Shown here: positions 8,190-15,139 of the stretch, in pieces
Layout of the letters: every line of letters begins with the position of its first letter
Position numbering within the stretch: the first letter of the stretch is position 1
Assembly (NCBI RefSeq): GCF_900188405.1
Contig: NZ_FZOF01000005.1
Location: 62,001 to 126,000 of the forward strand
Source of the DNA: Actinacidiphila glaucinigra
GTDB taxonomy: Bacteria; Actinomycetota; Actinomycetes; Streptomycetales; Streptomycetaceae
Direction: 5' to 3'
DNA: 64,000 bases
Position numbers and translations under genes: made by a program
The notes under the pieces: generated by a model
What the model was told of the DNA's origin: nothing
The model's input: the letters and a program-made list of their open reading frames with translations, nothing else
The model's database searches: none

Positions 8190-8582
8190 ATGGATGACAC
8201 GCCGGAAGACCCGCGGCGCGGCGCCGCGTTCGGCATGGTCCGAAGCGGGGCGGACCCGGCGCGGATGTGCCTCATCACACCCGACGGCGTCACCACGGTC
8301 GAGTTCGTCGTGGAGCCGTCGGTCGGCCTCCGGTGCGCCGGCGCGGAATGCGCCGCGGCGCTGGCGCTGAACCGCTGGCTCCACGACGCGGACCCCGCAC
8401 GGTACTTCGAGCTGCAGGTCGCGTTCCTGCAGTTCGAGTACAACCCCGGTCACGAGTCCTTCGCCGCCGAGGAGGTCCGTGCGCTGCGCGCCCTCCTCGC
8501 GGAACAGCGGGGGAGCACGCGGTGGAACGGCGCCCTGGCGAGCCTGCTCGCCAGGCTGGAGGCCTGCGAGGCGGAGCTTTGA
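8190..8582 (+). CDS. Small protein of unknown function, stop codon supplied by the adjacent IS end
   Basis: A 130-residue soluble, acidic protein beginning MDDTPEDPRRGAAFGMVRSG; I do not recognise a domain. The middle (CLITPDGVTTVEFVVEPSVG, then LRCAGAECAAALALNRWLHD) looks like a compact alpha/beta fold, and the C-terminus is a helix of charged residues. Its TGA stop at 8580-8582 lies inside the terminal bases (TTGACATCC) of the TnpB element's right end. The gene may therefore have been cut by insertion, or the element may have landed exactly after it. The purine-rich stretch GAGAGAAGAG before ATG 8190 could serve as ribosome binding site. Conservation in other strains would settle the true length. 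Confidence 0.6.
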   Translation: MDDTPEDPRRGAAFGMVRSGADPARMCLITPDGVTTVEFVVEPSVGLRCAGAECAAALALNRWLHDADPARYFELQVAFLQFEYNPGHESFAAEEVRALRALLAEQRGSTRWNGALASLLARLEACEAEL

Positions 8583-9840
8583 CATCCTCCCCGTCCTAAT
8601 GGACGGGGATTCCTGGCTCACGTGGGCTGGGGACCAGCGGTCCTCCAGCGCTTACACGATCGGCACCAGCCGGGTTGAGACCAGCCCGGACCAGCATCAG
8701 GCGTGCGGAGTTCTTGTCCCTGGGAGAGACGGCTCCGCACGCGGTGCAGGTGTAGGTACGTTCCGAAAGAGGAAGTGCGTGCTTGGTTCTCGCTCCGCAC
8801 GACGCGCAGTCCATGGTGGTGTGCGCGGGATGCACCAAGCGGACGTCCCGCCCGTGCTTGCGGCCCATCTCGATCAGAGCCGCCTTCGTGGCACCGATCG
8901 CCGAGTCCGCCGCCTTCCGCGCCATCGTGGTCTTCGCAAGGAACTTCGGCCGAAAGTCCTCCACCGCGATCGCATCATGGTGGCGCACGACGCGCTTGGC
9001 CCACTTGCGGGCAGTGTCCTGCCGCTGGCGGGTGATCTTCTTGGACACCTTCGCGGCGGCCCGGCGGGCCTTGCGGTAGCCACCGGTGTCGGGCTTGTTC
9101 CGCGGGGTACGCCGGCGGGCCATCATCTTCTGGTACCGCGCGAGGCGCTGCGCGGCGGTCTTCCCGTGCTGGGCGTGCGGCAGGTCGTGGGCGTCGCTGG
9201 TCGTGGTCGCGGTCTCACGCACGCCCCAGTCCACGCCGATCACGGCGCCGGTTGCAGGTAGCGGCTCCGGGGCCGTGGTCACGACGAACGAGGCATACCA
9301 GTGGCCAAGGCTGTCGCGGTACACCCGCACCGACGAGGGTGCGGACGGCAGGTCACGGGACCACACCACCGTCAGCACGATGCCGCCCGCCAGGTGCAGG
9401 CGCCTCTCCTTGAGCCTAAAACCGCGGGTGGTGTAGTTCAGCGACGGAGCCGCGCCGCGCTTGCGCTTGATCCGGGGCATCCCGGCCCGCTGCCGCATCG
9501 CCAGCCGCGCCGCGATGTCCTTCAGGGCTTTGGTCCGGGACTTGGCGAAGTCCCGGATGACCTGCTGCTGCGGCACCGAGCTGCCCTCCCGCAGCCACGC
9601 CATCGACCGCCGCGCCTCGGTCAGCATCCTGTCCAGCTGCGCAGGGCCACACGTGACCTTCTCATCGGCGGTCCGGTTCAGACCGTGGACCCTGCGGGAC
9701 ACCGCCACGCACTCATTCCACACCCACCTGCACCGTGCCCACTCCGCCTCCAAACCGGCACCCGCCGACGACGACACGCGCAGCCGAAAGGTGAACCGGG
9801 CATGCCCCGACCCCTGCCCGGCCACCACTGTCGACGTCAC
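8579..9840 (-). mobile_element. IS1341-type (IS200/IS605 family, TnpB-only) element; left end not resolved
   Basis: The right end carries a subterminal hairpin CCCCGTCC-TAAT-GGACGGGG (8589-8608), read here on the plus strand. On the coding (minus) strand the element ends ...GGATGTCAA at 8579, the TCAA ending usual for this family. The tnpB gene ends inside the hairpin. No TnpA (Y1 transposase) gene is nearby, so movement would need a TnpA in trans. The left end lies beyond the gene start, between 9840 and the TetR gene stop at 10017. I could not place it, so the coordinates given stop at the tnpB start codon. Confidence 0.8.
8596..9840 (-). CDS. tnpB: TnpB, RNA-guided nuclease/accessory protein of IS200/IS605 family
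   Basis: A 414-residue TnpB (OrfB) protein. The RuvC-like catalytic triad looks intact: Asp204 in IGVDWGVRE, Glu294 in IAVEDF, and Asp375 in RDKNSA. The zinc ribbon is present as CASC (345-348) and CTAC (365-368). The N-terminal helix-turn-helix segment around WARCRWVWNECV (about 34-45) is also typical. In this family TnpB cuts DNA at sites matched by a right-end-derived guide RNA and adjacent to a short target motif, which helps the element persist. The GTG at 9840 is chosen because conserved sequence starts about 15 residues later. The last codons lie in the right-end hairpin, as is usual when the guide-RNA scaffold overlaps the tnpB 3' end. Confidence 0.9.
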   Translation of the reverse strand: MTSTVVAGQGSGHARFTFRLRVSSSAGAGLEAEWARCRWVWNECVAVSRRVHGLNRTADEKVTCGPAQLDRMLTEARRSMAWLREGSSVPQQQVIRDFAKSRTKALKDIAARLAMRQRAGMPRIKRKRGAAPSLNYTTRGFRLKERRLHLAGGIVLTVVWSRDLPSAPSSVRVYRDSLGHWYASFVVTTAPEPLPATGAVIGVDWGVRETATTTSDAHDLPHAQHGKTAAQRLARYQKMMARRRTPRNKPDTGGYRKARRAAAKVSKKITRQRQDTARKWAKRVVRHHDAIAVEDFRPKFLAKTTMARKAADSAIGATKAALIEMGRKHGRDVRLVHPAHTTMDCASCGARTKHALPLSERTYTCTACGAVSPRDKNSARLMLVRAGLNPAGADRVSAGGPLVPSPREPGIPVH

Positions 9841-10016
9841 GCCCCGGAACCTAACAGCCCCCACTGACAGCGAAGGAGAGTGCCGGTCAGAAATGACATG
9901 CAGAGAACTCCGCCGCATCGCGGCTCCGCCCCAAGGACCCATTCCTCCCCGGCTGATGGCCGAGGCATCCTGGGAGAAATCAGGTGACCGCCGGCGGGTG
10001 AGGCCGGCGGGCGGGA

Positions 10017-10592
10017 TCAGTCGGCGGCGGGCGGCAGGAGGCGCTCGGTCATCGCGCGCACGGCCGCCACGACCGCCTCGCGATGCCGGACGCGCCGGGC
10101 CGCTTCCTCGCCGTCCCCCGGATTGCGGATGCTCGCGGGCGTGGTGACCCACGCCTGCGCGGCGGACAGCGCGACCATCAGCGCGTCCATGCCCGCCTCG
10201 AGGCCCACACCGTGGGCGTCCGCGACCGCCTGCGCCTTGGCGAGGTGGTTGTCCCGTTCCATGGCCGACGCCTCGGGACGCTCGAGGGCCTTCCACTGCG
10301 TCAGCTTGATGAGGTCGGGGTCGTCGGTGAAGGCGTCGAACAGGGCTCCCGCGTAGCCGGCCAGGTCGTCGGGGGTGAAGGGCACGACGTCCGCCAGCAC
10401 CCGCAGCCGGGCCTCGAGCACCGCGTCGAAGAGCTCGTCCTTGGAGCCGAAGTAGGCGTAGATGGCCTGCTTGTTGGCCGGCGCGGCCTTGGCGATCCGG
10501 TCGACACGGGCGCCGGCGAGCCCGTGCGCGACGAATTCGCCGTATGCGGCCTCGATGAGGCGCGCCCGCGTGGCGGCGGAGTCATAAGCCAT
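10017..10592 (-). CDS. TetR-family transcriptional repressor
   Basis: A 191-residue regulator with an N-terminal helix-turn-helix (about 8-52: TRARLIEAAYGEFVAHGLAG, then a recognition helix ending KQAIYAYFGSKDELFDAVL) and a TetR C-terminal ligand domain. It diverges from a short-chain dehydrogenase gene. The shared 221-bp gap holds two copies of one 17-18-bp palindrome, so it very probably represses itself and the dehydrogenase and is released by a small molecule related to that enzyme's substrate. It ends in front of the TnpB element; a CCGCCGGC/GCCGGCGG hairpin just past the stop probably terminates it. The upstream Shine-Dalgarno is weak (AGGCTGTCACC). Confidence 0.92.
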   Translation of the reverse strand: MAYDSAATRARLIEAAYGEFVAHGLAGARVDRIAKAAPANKQAIYAYFGSKDELFDAVLEARLRVLADVVPFTPDDLAGYAGALFDAFTDDPDLIKLTQWKALERPEASAMERDNHLAKAQAVADAHGVGLEAGMDALMVALSAAQAWVTTPASIRNPGDGEEAARRVRHREAVVAAVRAMTERLLPPAAD

Positions 10593-10679
10593 GGTGACAG
10601 CCTAGGAGATCCAGGTCGGGCGGGGCGTCGCGGTGGGCGGCACGGCCCGCGGTCGCCGTAGGCTCCCGCCTCCCACAGG

Positions 10680-10696
10680 AAACCAACCGGATGGTT
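10680..10696. promoter_or_regulatory. TetR operator, copy 1
   Basis: AAACCAACCGGATGGTT is an imperfect palindrome in the TetR/SDR divergent gap, 87 bp upstream of the repressor start. The second copy at 10725 is the same motif in reverse, 45 bp away. Confidence 0.75.
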
Positions 10697-10724
10697 GCAT
10701 TCCCGAGCCCCTCGGCCTACATTT

Positions 10725-10742
10725 AAACCATCCGGTTGGTTT
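10725..10742. promoter_or_regulatory. TetR operator, copy 2
   Basis: AAACCATCCGGTTGGTTT is the reverse complement of copy 1 apart from its outer bases. It lies 72 bp before the dehydrogenase start, where a repressor would block that promoter. Confidence 0.75.
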
Positions 10743-10813
10743 CTAATCTGGCCGACCCCCCTCACCCGGCGTGCCTCCACACGCAGGCCGGAAGCCGAGC
10801 ACAGGAGCACCTC

Positions 10814-11776
10814 ATGTCCCTCGTCACCGACATCCCCTTCGGCGCCCGTTCCACGGCGGCGGACGTCGTACGCGACGTCGACCTCTCCGGCAAGCGCGCC
10901 GTCATCACGGGCGGCGCCTCGGGCATCGGCCTGGAGACGGCCCTCGCCCTGGCCGGGGCGGGTGCGGAGGTGACCCTCGCCGTACGCGACCCGCACGCGG
11001 CCGGGCCCGCCGCCGACCGCATCCGCCGGGAGACCGGCCGGGACGACGTCGGCGTCGCCCGCGTCGACCTGGCCGACCTCGACAGCGTCCGCGCCTTCAC
11101 GCAGGACTGGACCGGGCCGCTGCACATCCTGGTCAACAACGCGGGCGTCATGGCGGTACCGGAACTCACCCTCACCCCGCAGGGGCGGGAGACCCAGTAC
11201 GCCGTGAACCTCACCGGTCACGCGGCACTGACCCTCGGCCTGCACGGGGCGCTGCGCGCCGCCGGCGGCGCCCGGGTCGTGATGGTCGCTTCCTCGGCCC
11301 ATCTGATGGCCCCGGTGGACTTCGACGACATCCACTTCGCCCGCCGCCCCTACGAGGCATGGACGGCGTACGGCCAGTCGAAGTCGGCCGCGATCCTGTT
11401 CACCGTCGCGCTGGCCGGGCACTGGGCGACCGACGGCATCACCGCCAACGCGCTGCACCCCGGCGGCATCATGACCAACCTGCAGCGGCACCTCAGCGAC
11501 GAGCAGCTGCGGTTCGTGGGCGCCACGAACGACGCGGGCGAGAGGCTGGACGTCCCGCCGGGCTGGAAGACCCCGCAGCAGGGCGCGGCCACCCAGGTGC
11601 TCCTCGCCGCCTCGCCGCTGGTCGAGGGCGTGAGCGGCCGCTACTTCGAGGACTGCCGCCCGGCGGCGCTCCAGCCCGAGCCCGCCGCGGGCGGGACCGG
11701 TGTCGCGTCCTGGGCGGTCGACCCGGCCTCGGCCGAGCGGCTCTGGGACGAGACGCGGAACGAACTCGGGTACTGA
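10814..11776 (+). CDS. Short-chain dehydrogenase/reductase (SDR), NAD(P)-dependent
   Basis: A 320-residue classical-type SDR. It shows the cofactor motif TGGASGIG at 32-39, NNAGVM at 108-113, a catalytic Ser in VASSAHL (about 159-165), and the catalytic pair Tyr186/Lys190 in YGQSK. The Asp in the VDLADLDSV segment after the Rossmann start and the overall length resemble the retinol-dehydrogenase/WW-domain-oxidoreductase-like group. The substrate is unknown, probably a lipophilic alcohol or ketone. ATG 10814 has GGAG 7 nt upstream. It is divergent from, and almost certainly controlled by, the TetR repressor through the paired palindromes. It converges on a GNAT gene across a strong hairpin. 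Confidence 0.92.
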   Translation: MSLVTDIPFGARSTAADVVRDVDLSGKRAVITGGASGIGLETALALAGAGAEVTLAVRDPHAAGPAADRIRRETGRDDVGVARVDLADLDSVRAFTQDWTGPLHILVNNAGVMAVPELTLTPQGRETQYAVNLTGHAALTLGLHGALRAAGGARVVMVASSAHLMAPVDFDDIHFARRPYEAWTAYGQSKSAAILFTVALAGHWATDGITANALHPGGIMTNLQRHLSDEQLRFVGATNDAGERLDVPPGWKTPQQGAATQVLLAASPLVEGVSGRYFEDCRPAALQPEPAAGGTGVASWAVDPASAERLWDETRNELGY

Positions 11777-11825
11777 CGCGGCCTCCCGGCCGCCGGCCAC
11801 GGCGCGGGGGCGGGGGCGGGCGGAT

Positions 11826-11869
11826 GCGGGGTGCGGAACCCGGTCGTGCGCCCGGGTCCCGCACCCCGC
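11826..11869. terminator. Bidirectional hairpin terminator between SDR and GNAT genes
   Basis: Arms GCGGGGTGCGG and CCGCACCCCGC extended by CCGGG/CCCGG, in the convergent gap. Confidence 0.8.
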
Positions 11870-11885
11870 CTGCCGGTGAACGGGG

Positions 11886-12794
11886 TCAGGGCCAGATCAG
11901 GTCGACGCGCTCCTGGGCGATCGGGTAGCCGGCCCTGGCGAAGTGGGCGGCCATCGGGGTGTTGGCCTGGTCCGTCCCGGCCACGATGCCGTCCACGCCC
12001 TCGCCGGCGAGCTTGTGCGTGGCCTCGACGAGCAGGTCGTAGGCGTATCCGTGGCCGCGGTGCTCGGGCACGACGCCGATGTAGCCGATGAGGGGATCCC
12101 CGTAGTGGCGGCCGGGGACGCTCAGGCCGACGAGGTCCCCGGCGGAGTCGTAGGCCAGGCGCCACCATTCGCGCGGGCTCGGCAACCAGAGCAGATAGTC
12201 CAGCTGTTCCCGCGCGGCCGCCTCGAGCCCGGACCGGGCGACGGTACGGCGCACATGGGCGTCGAGACTGCCCTGGTGGATGCGGCGGAAGACGTCGAGG
12301 ACCGCCGCGTCGTCCGGCTCGGGGCGGAACTCGAGGCGGCCCGGGCGCGCGGGCACTCCGCATTCCGGCGTCCAGCGGTAGCGGAAGCGCTCGACCAGCG
12401 GGGTCAGGCCCGCGGCGACGGCGGCGTCGATCCGGGCCCGGGCCTGCTCGCGGACCGCGGGGACGTCGCGCCAGCCGGGCGGGAGTTTGAGGGAGTACTC
12501 GGCGCGCAGCGGCGAGGTGCGGAGCAGTTCCACGCCCGCGCCGGCGTCGGTGAAGTCGAACCAGTCCAGGGCGAGCGGCTTGTCGTCCTCCGGCCCGGCC
12601 CACCACGCGGCGCGCGCGACGACGACGCCGTCCCGCAGGGCCACCCAGGTCCACTCGGGGCGGTACTCACCGGCGGCGGCCATCGCGCCGTAGGTGTCGC
12701 CAAAGGCGGCGAAGCCGACAAGGCCGGGATCGGGCAGGGATTCGAAGAGCGTTTCCTCGCCTGCGGCGAGGGGGCGGATGACCAGATCGGTCAC
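11886..12794 (-). CDS. GNAT-family N-acetyltransferase (two-lobed)
   Basis: A 302-residue acetyltransferase. The C-terminal half has the acetyl-CoA motif A: IGYIGVVPEHRGHGYAYDLL (about 236-255, R/Q-x-x-G-x-G/A loop at HRGHGY), then the DQANTPMAAHFARAGY motif B region near the end. The N-terminal half looks like a diverged second GNAT lobe. Neither the acceptor substrate nor a pathway can be read from neighbours. The GTG start at 12794 is preceded by GGAAGGA with 7-8 nt spacing. It lies downstream of a broken small gene on the same strand, with a 189-bp gap that should hold its promoter. Confidence 0.85.
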   Translation of the reverse strand: MTDLVIRPLAAGEETLFESLPDPGLVGFAAFGDTYGAMAAAGEYRPEWTWVALRDGVVVARAAWWAGPEDDKPLALDWFDFTDAGAGVELLRTSPLRAEYSLKLPPGWRDVPAVREQARARIDAAVAAGLTPLVERFRYRWTPECGVPARPGRLEFRPEPDDAAVLDVFRRIHQGSLDAHVRRTVARSGLEAAAREQLDYLLWLPSPREWWRLAYDSAGDLVGLSVPGRHYGDPLIGYIGVVPEHRGHGYAYDLLVEATHKLAGEGVDGIVAGTDQANTPMAAHFARAGYPIAQERVDLIWP

Positions 12795-12983
12795 GCGAGG
12801 TCCTTCCGGGTGGTGACGCGCTCCCGTTCAGATCCTCGGCGCCCTCGGAACGGGGTGGGAGCACATGAGAGTCGGCTGGCTCACGGTTCCCACCTCCTTT
12901 GGCGATCGAGGACGCGAACGCACCCTAACAGCGTGATCGATTCGCCCGCAACGATCCTGAACGGCGGCCCCTCGCGCGGCGGT

Positions 12984-13358
12984 TCAGCCGAAGGCCCGGC
13001 GCACGCGGTCGAGGCGCAGGCGGTTCGCCGCCGGCCAGTCCTCGGCGGCGTCGATCGGCACCCGCACCGCGACCTGGGTGGACGGCGTGTCGTGGACCGT
13101 CACCTCCATCGGGTCGTCCGGCACGATGTCCAGCCACGCGGTGCGTTCGTCGAGGCAGCGCCCTCACTCGTCGAGGTCTTCGAGCGAGAGGACCAGCCGC
13201 ACCCGCCCGCTGACGAAGCCGCTCTCCACCACGATCTCGGCCCCGTGGTACCGGTCGTCGCCGATGACCGACGGCGGACCGCCTTCCATCCTGACGCTGA
13301 CGCTCTGCCCTTCGTCGTCGAAGCGGAAGAGCTCGAGTGGCTGCGCGTGGTCCGTCAT
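12984..13358 (-). pseudogene. Small streptomycete protein (DUF5959-like) interrupted by an in-frame TGA
   Basis: Reading from ATG 13358 gives 64 residues ending LVLSLEDLDE, then TGA (13164-13166). The same frame continues without another stop for 59 codons (beginning GRCLDERTAWLDIVPDDPME and ending RLRLDRVRRAFG) to TGA at 12984. In related proteins I recall, an LDDWE-type tryptophan stands at this point, so a TGG to TGA change is the simplest explanation. The start overlaps the upstream gene as ATGA, so the two were translationally coupled. The family name is from memory of similar short proteins and is uncertain; the broken frame is directly visible. Selenocysteine or read-through is possible but less likely. 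Confidence 0.7.
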
Positions 13359-14239
13359 GTGTGCCTCGTGGGTGCGTCACGCCGTTGGAGGGCGAGGGTC
13401 CAGGTGTGCACGGTGTACGCGGCGGGCCGGCCCGGCCCGGGTTCGGCGACGACCGCGGTGAGACGGTCGCCGTCGAGGCGCAGCTCGCTGACGAGGCCGG
13501 ACGTCTTGTCGGCCGCCACCGGCAGCAGTTCGGCGAGGACGGTGCCGGTCAGGCCGCGGTCGACGGCGCGGAGCACCCCGGCGTCGAGCACCAGGATCGT
13601 GCCGTCCTCCAGCACCACGGGCCGCGGCGCCACCGAGTCGGTGAGCCGTGGGCCGCGCTCGATCACGCCTCCGGGCAGCAGCCTCACCACGCGGCTCTCG
13701 GTGGGGTGCCTCCGGTCGGTCTCGACGACGCGGATGCCGGAGCCGACGACGTAGTGGCCGCAGCTGCGCCAGGAGTCCGTGGTGGCGCCGTCGCGGTCGT
13801 GCTGCCAGGTGTCGAAGAAGTCGTAGCCCTGCAGGCCGAGCAGGAAACGCCCACCGCGCAGCGCGGCGCCGCGCTCCCCGCGCAGTTCGGCGATCAGGCT
13901 GCCGTCCGCCAAGTCGAGCAGCAGGGCCGGGCCGAGGAACCCCCACGGCGTGTAGTCGAGGGAGTCCGTGGTGACCAGGACCCTGCCCCCGGAGATGTGG
14001 GCGGCGTTGGGGCGTCCGTCGAAGGCATGCGTCCAGCGCGTCCGCCCCGAGACGTCGACGCAGCGGACCTGTCCGGTCGCCCCCTGGATGCGCAGGTCGT
14101 CCCGCCGCGCCAGCGGCCGTCCGTCGGGCCGCGACAGGTACGGCGGTTGCCCCACCGCACTGTGACGGTCCAGCACGGCGACGCGCCACCGACCGGGCTC
14201 CGCCCCCTCGGCGCGACCGCTCCCCTCGGGTATCGGCAT
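13355..14239 (-). CDS. Hypothetical beta-propeller-like (PQQ/WD-type) cytoplasmic protein
   Basis: A 294-residue protein without a signal peptide. It has repeated strands of the kind seen in PQQ/WD propellers: QVRCVDVSGRTRWTHAFDGR, AAHISGGRVLVTTDSL, LLLDLADGSLIAEL, and GTILVLDAGVLRAVDRGLTG. The pattern of a value, an internal variable and a conversion resembles single-chain quinoprotein-like or repeat proteins of unknown role. ATG 14239 is chosen because conserved-looking sequence starts soon after; longer frames upstream lack support. Its stop overlaps the start of the broken small gene, so the pair formed a two-gene operon. I cannot assign a function. Confidence 0.68.
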   Translation of the reverse strand: MPIPEGSGRAEGAEPGRWRVAVLDRHSAVGQPPYLSRPDGRPLARRDDLRIQGATGQVRCVDVSGRTRWTHAFDGRPNAAHISGGRVLVTTDSLDYTPWGFLGPALLLDLADGSLIAELRGERGAALRGGRFLLGLQGYDFFDTWQHDRDGATTDSWRSCGHYVVGSGIRVVETDRRHPTESRVVRLLPGGVIERGPRLTDSVAPRPVVLEDGTILVLDAGVLRAVDRGLTGTVLAELLPVAADKTSGLVSELRLDGDRLTAVVAEPGPGRPAAYTVHTWTLALQRRDAPTRHT

Positions 14240-14313
14240 GGGCGTGATGTTAGGGGGTTTCCCGTCGATCACCCAGTCGGCCGGACGACGACGCGATGGA
14301 ACCGGCCGGCCGG

Positions 14314-14976
14314 TCAACCGCGCGGTGTGATCTCCCGCGGACCGTAGAGGGCCGCCGCCTGCCCGGTGACCAGCGCCCAGTAACGGTCGCCGTAGGACCA
14401 GTGCCACCATTCCGTCGGGTAGTTCACCAGGCCCGCGGCGGTGAGCACCGCGCCCAGCAGCTTCCGGTTGACGGCGGCCTCCTCGCCGATGCCGGCCGCG
14501 TGGGTGTAGCAGGCGCCCCCGCTCTCCTCCGGGTCGGCGTTCATCCGGGTGCCCAGGTCCAACTCGCGTCCGCCGCCGTCGGCCAGGGTGAGGTCGACGG
14601 CCGCGCCGGCGCTGTGCGGTGCGATGTCGGGCGGGGACACGTAGCGGCTCGCCGCCGCGTGGATCCGGGCGTCGGACCAGTCCGGGTTCTCGCCGCGCAG
14701 CCGGCCCGCGTACTCCTCGAAGTACTCCCGCTGGAGCGAGGGCGGACGGTAGCCCTCGACGAACAGCAGGCGCAGGCCCGGCGGTAGCAGTGCCTGGGCT
14801 TCGAGCAGCCGCTCCAGGACGCCTTCCCGCAGGTGGGCGAAGGCGTCCGCCGGGTCCTGCTTGCGGGTGTCCACCAGCAGCGCGCCGCCGCGGCGGACGT
14901 CCACGAGGGGTTCACCGCATTCCCCGACCGGTATCGCGGCGACCCGCGGGTCGGACGTCAAGACGATCTCATCCAT
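14314..14976 (-). CDS. D-Ala-D-Ala dipeptidase, VanX-like (peptidase family M15D)
   Basis: A 220-residue zinc dipeptidase of the VanX type, expected to hydrolyse D-alanyl-D-alanine in the cytoplasm or cell envelope. The zinc site is visible as APHSAGAAVDL (SxHxxxxxxD) and the catalytic PTEWWHWSYGDRYW (ExxH) near the C-terminus, with FVEGYRPPSLQ supplying the conserved Arg. There is no clear signal peptide. There are no vanR/S/H/A genes next to it, so it is more likely a peptidoglycan-recycling enzyme than part of a glycopeptide resistance operon. Start ATG 14976; the longer frame back to 15018 has no better ribosome site. Confidence 0.85.
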   Translation of the reverse strand: MDEIVLTSDPRVAAIPVGECGEPLVDVRRGGALLVDTRKQDPADAFAHLREGVLERLLEAQALLPPGLRLLFVEGYRPPSLQREYFEEYAGRLRGENPDWSDARIHAAASRYVSPPDIAPHSAGAAVDLTLADGGGRELDLGTRMNADPEESGGACYTHAAGIGEEAAVNRKLLGAVLTAAGLVNYPTEWWHWSYGDRYWALVTGQAAALYGPREITPRG

Positions 14977-15042
14977 GCCGCGATCATCCCGCACGCGATG
15001 CGTCCGGTCCGGGGACATCCGTGTGGCGCCGGGACCGTGTGC

Positions 15043-15078
15043 GCGGACGCCGCGGACGCCGCGGACGCCGCGGACGCC
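15043..15078. repeat. 9-bp tandem repeat, four copies
   Basis: Four head-to-tail copies of GCGGACGCC followed by a degenerate fifth (GCGGGCGGC), in the short gap between the dipeptidase and FG-GAP genes. Probably a slippage-prone spacer; it is not inside a predicted gene. Confidence 0.85.
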
Positions 15079-15089
15079 GCGGGCGGCTT

Positions 15090-15126
15090 GCGGCGCCGCA
15101 CCCGGTTCTCCCGGGCGCGGCGCCGC
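15090..15126 (-). terminator. Hairpin terminator after the FG-GAP gene
   Basis: Perfect 10-bp arms GCGGCGCCGC on both sides, with CCCGG/CCGGG inside, 14 nt past the stop of the gene at 15140. Confidence 0.7.
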
Positions 15127-15139
15127 CTGCGGCGTACGC

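Noticed and set aside
8190..8582. Calling the 8190 gene a definite pseudogene
   Set aside because: The stop lies in the IS end but without homologue length I cannot tell truncation from an exact insertion after the gene.
9841..10296. Upstream extension of TnpB into the TetR gene
   Set aside because: Family sequence begins just after GTG 9840; the extension is the antisense of the TetR gene.
12984..13166. Selenocysteine at the internal TGA
   Set aside because: No selenocysteine-insertion hairpin is apparent and the position fits a Trp in related sequences; a nonsense change is simpler.
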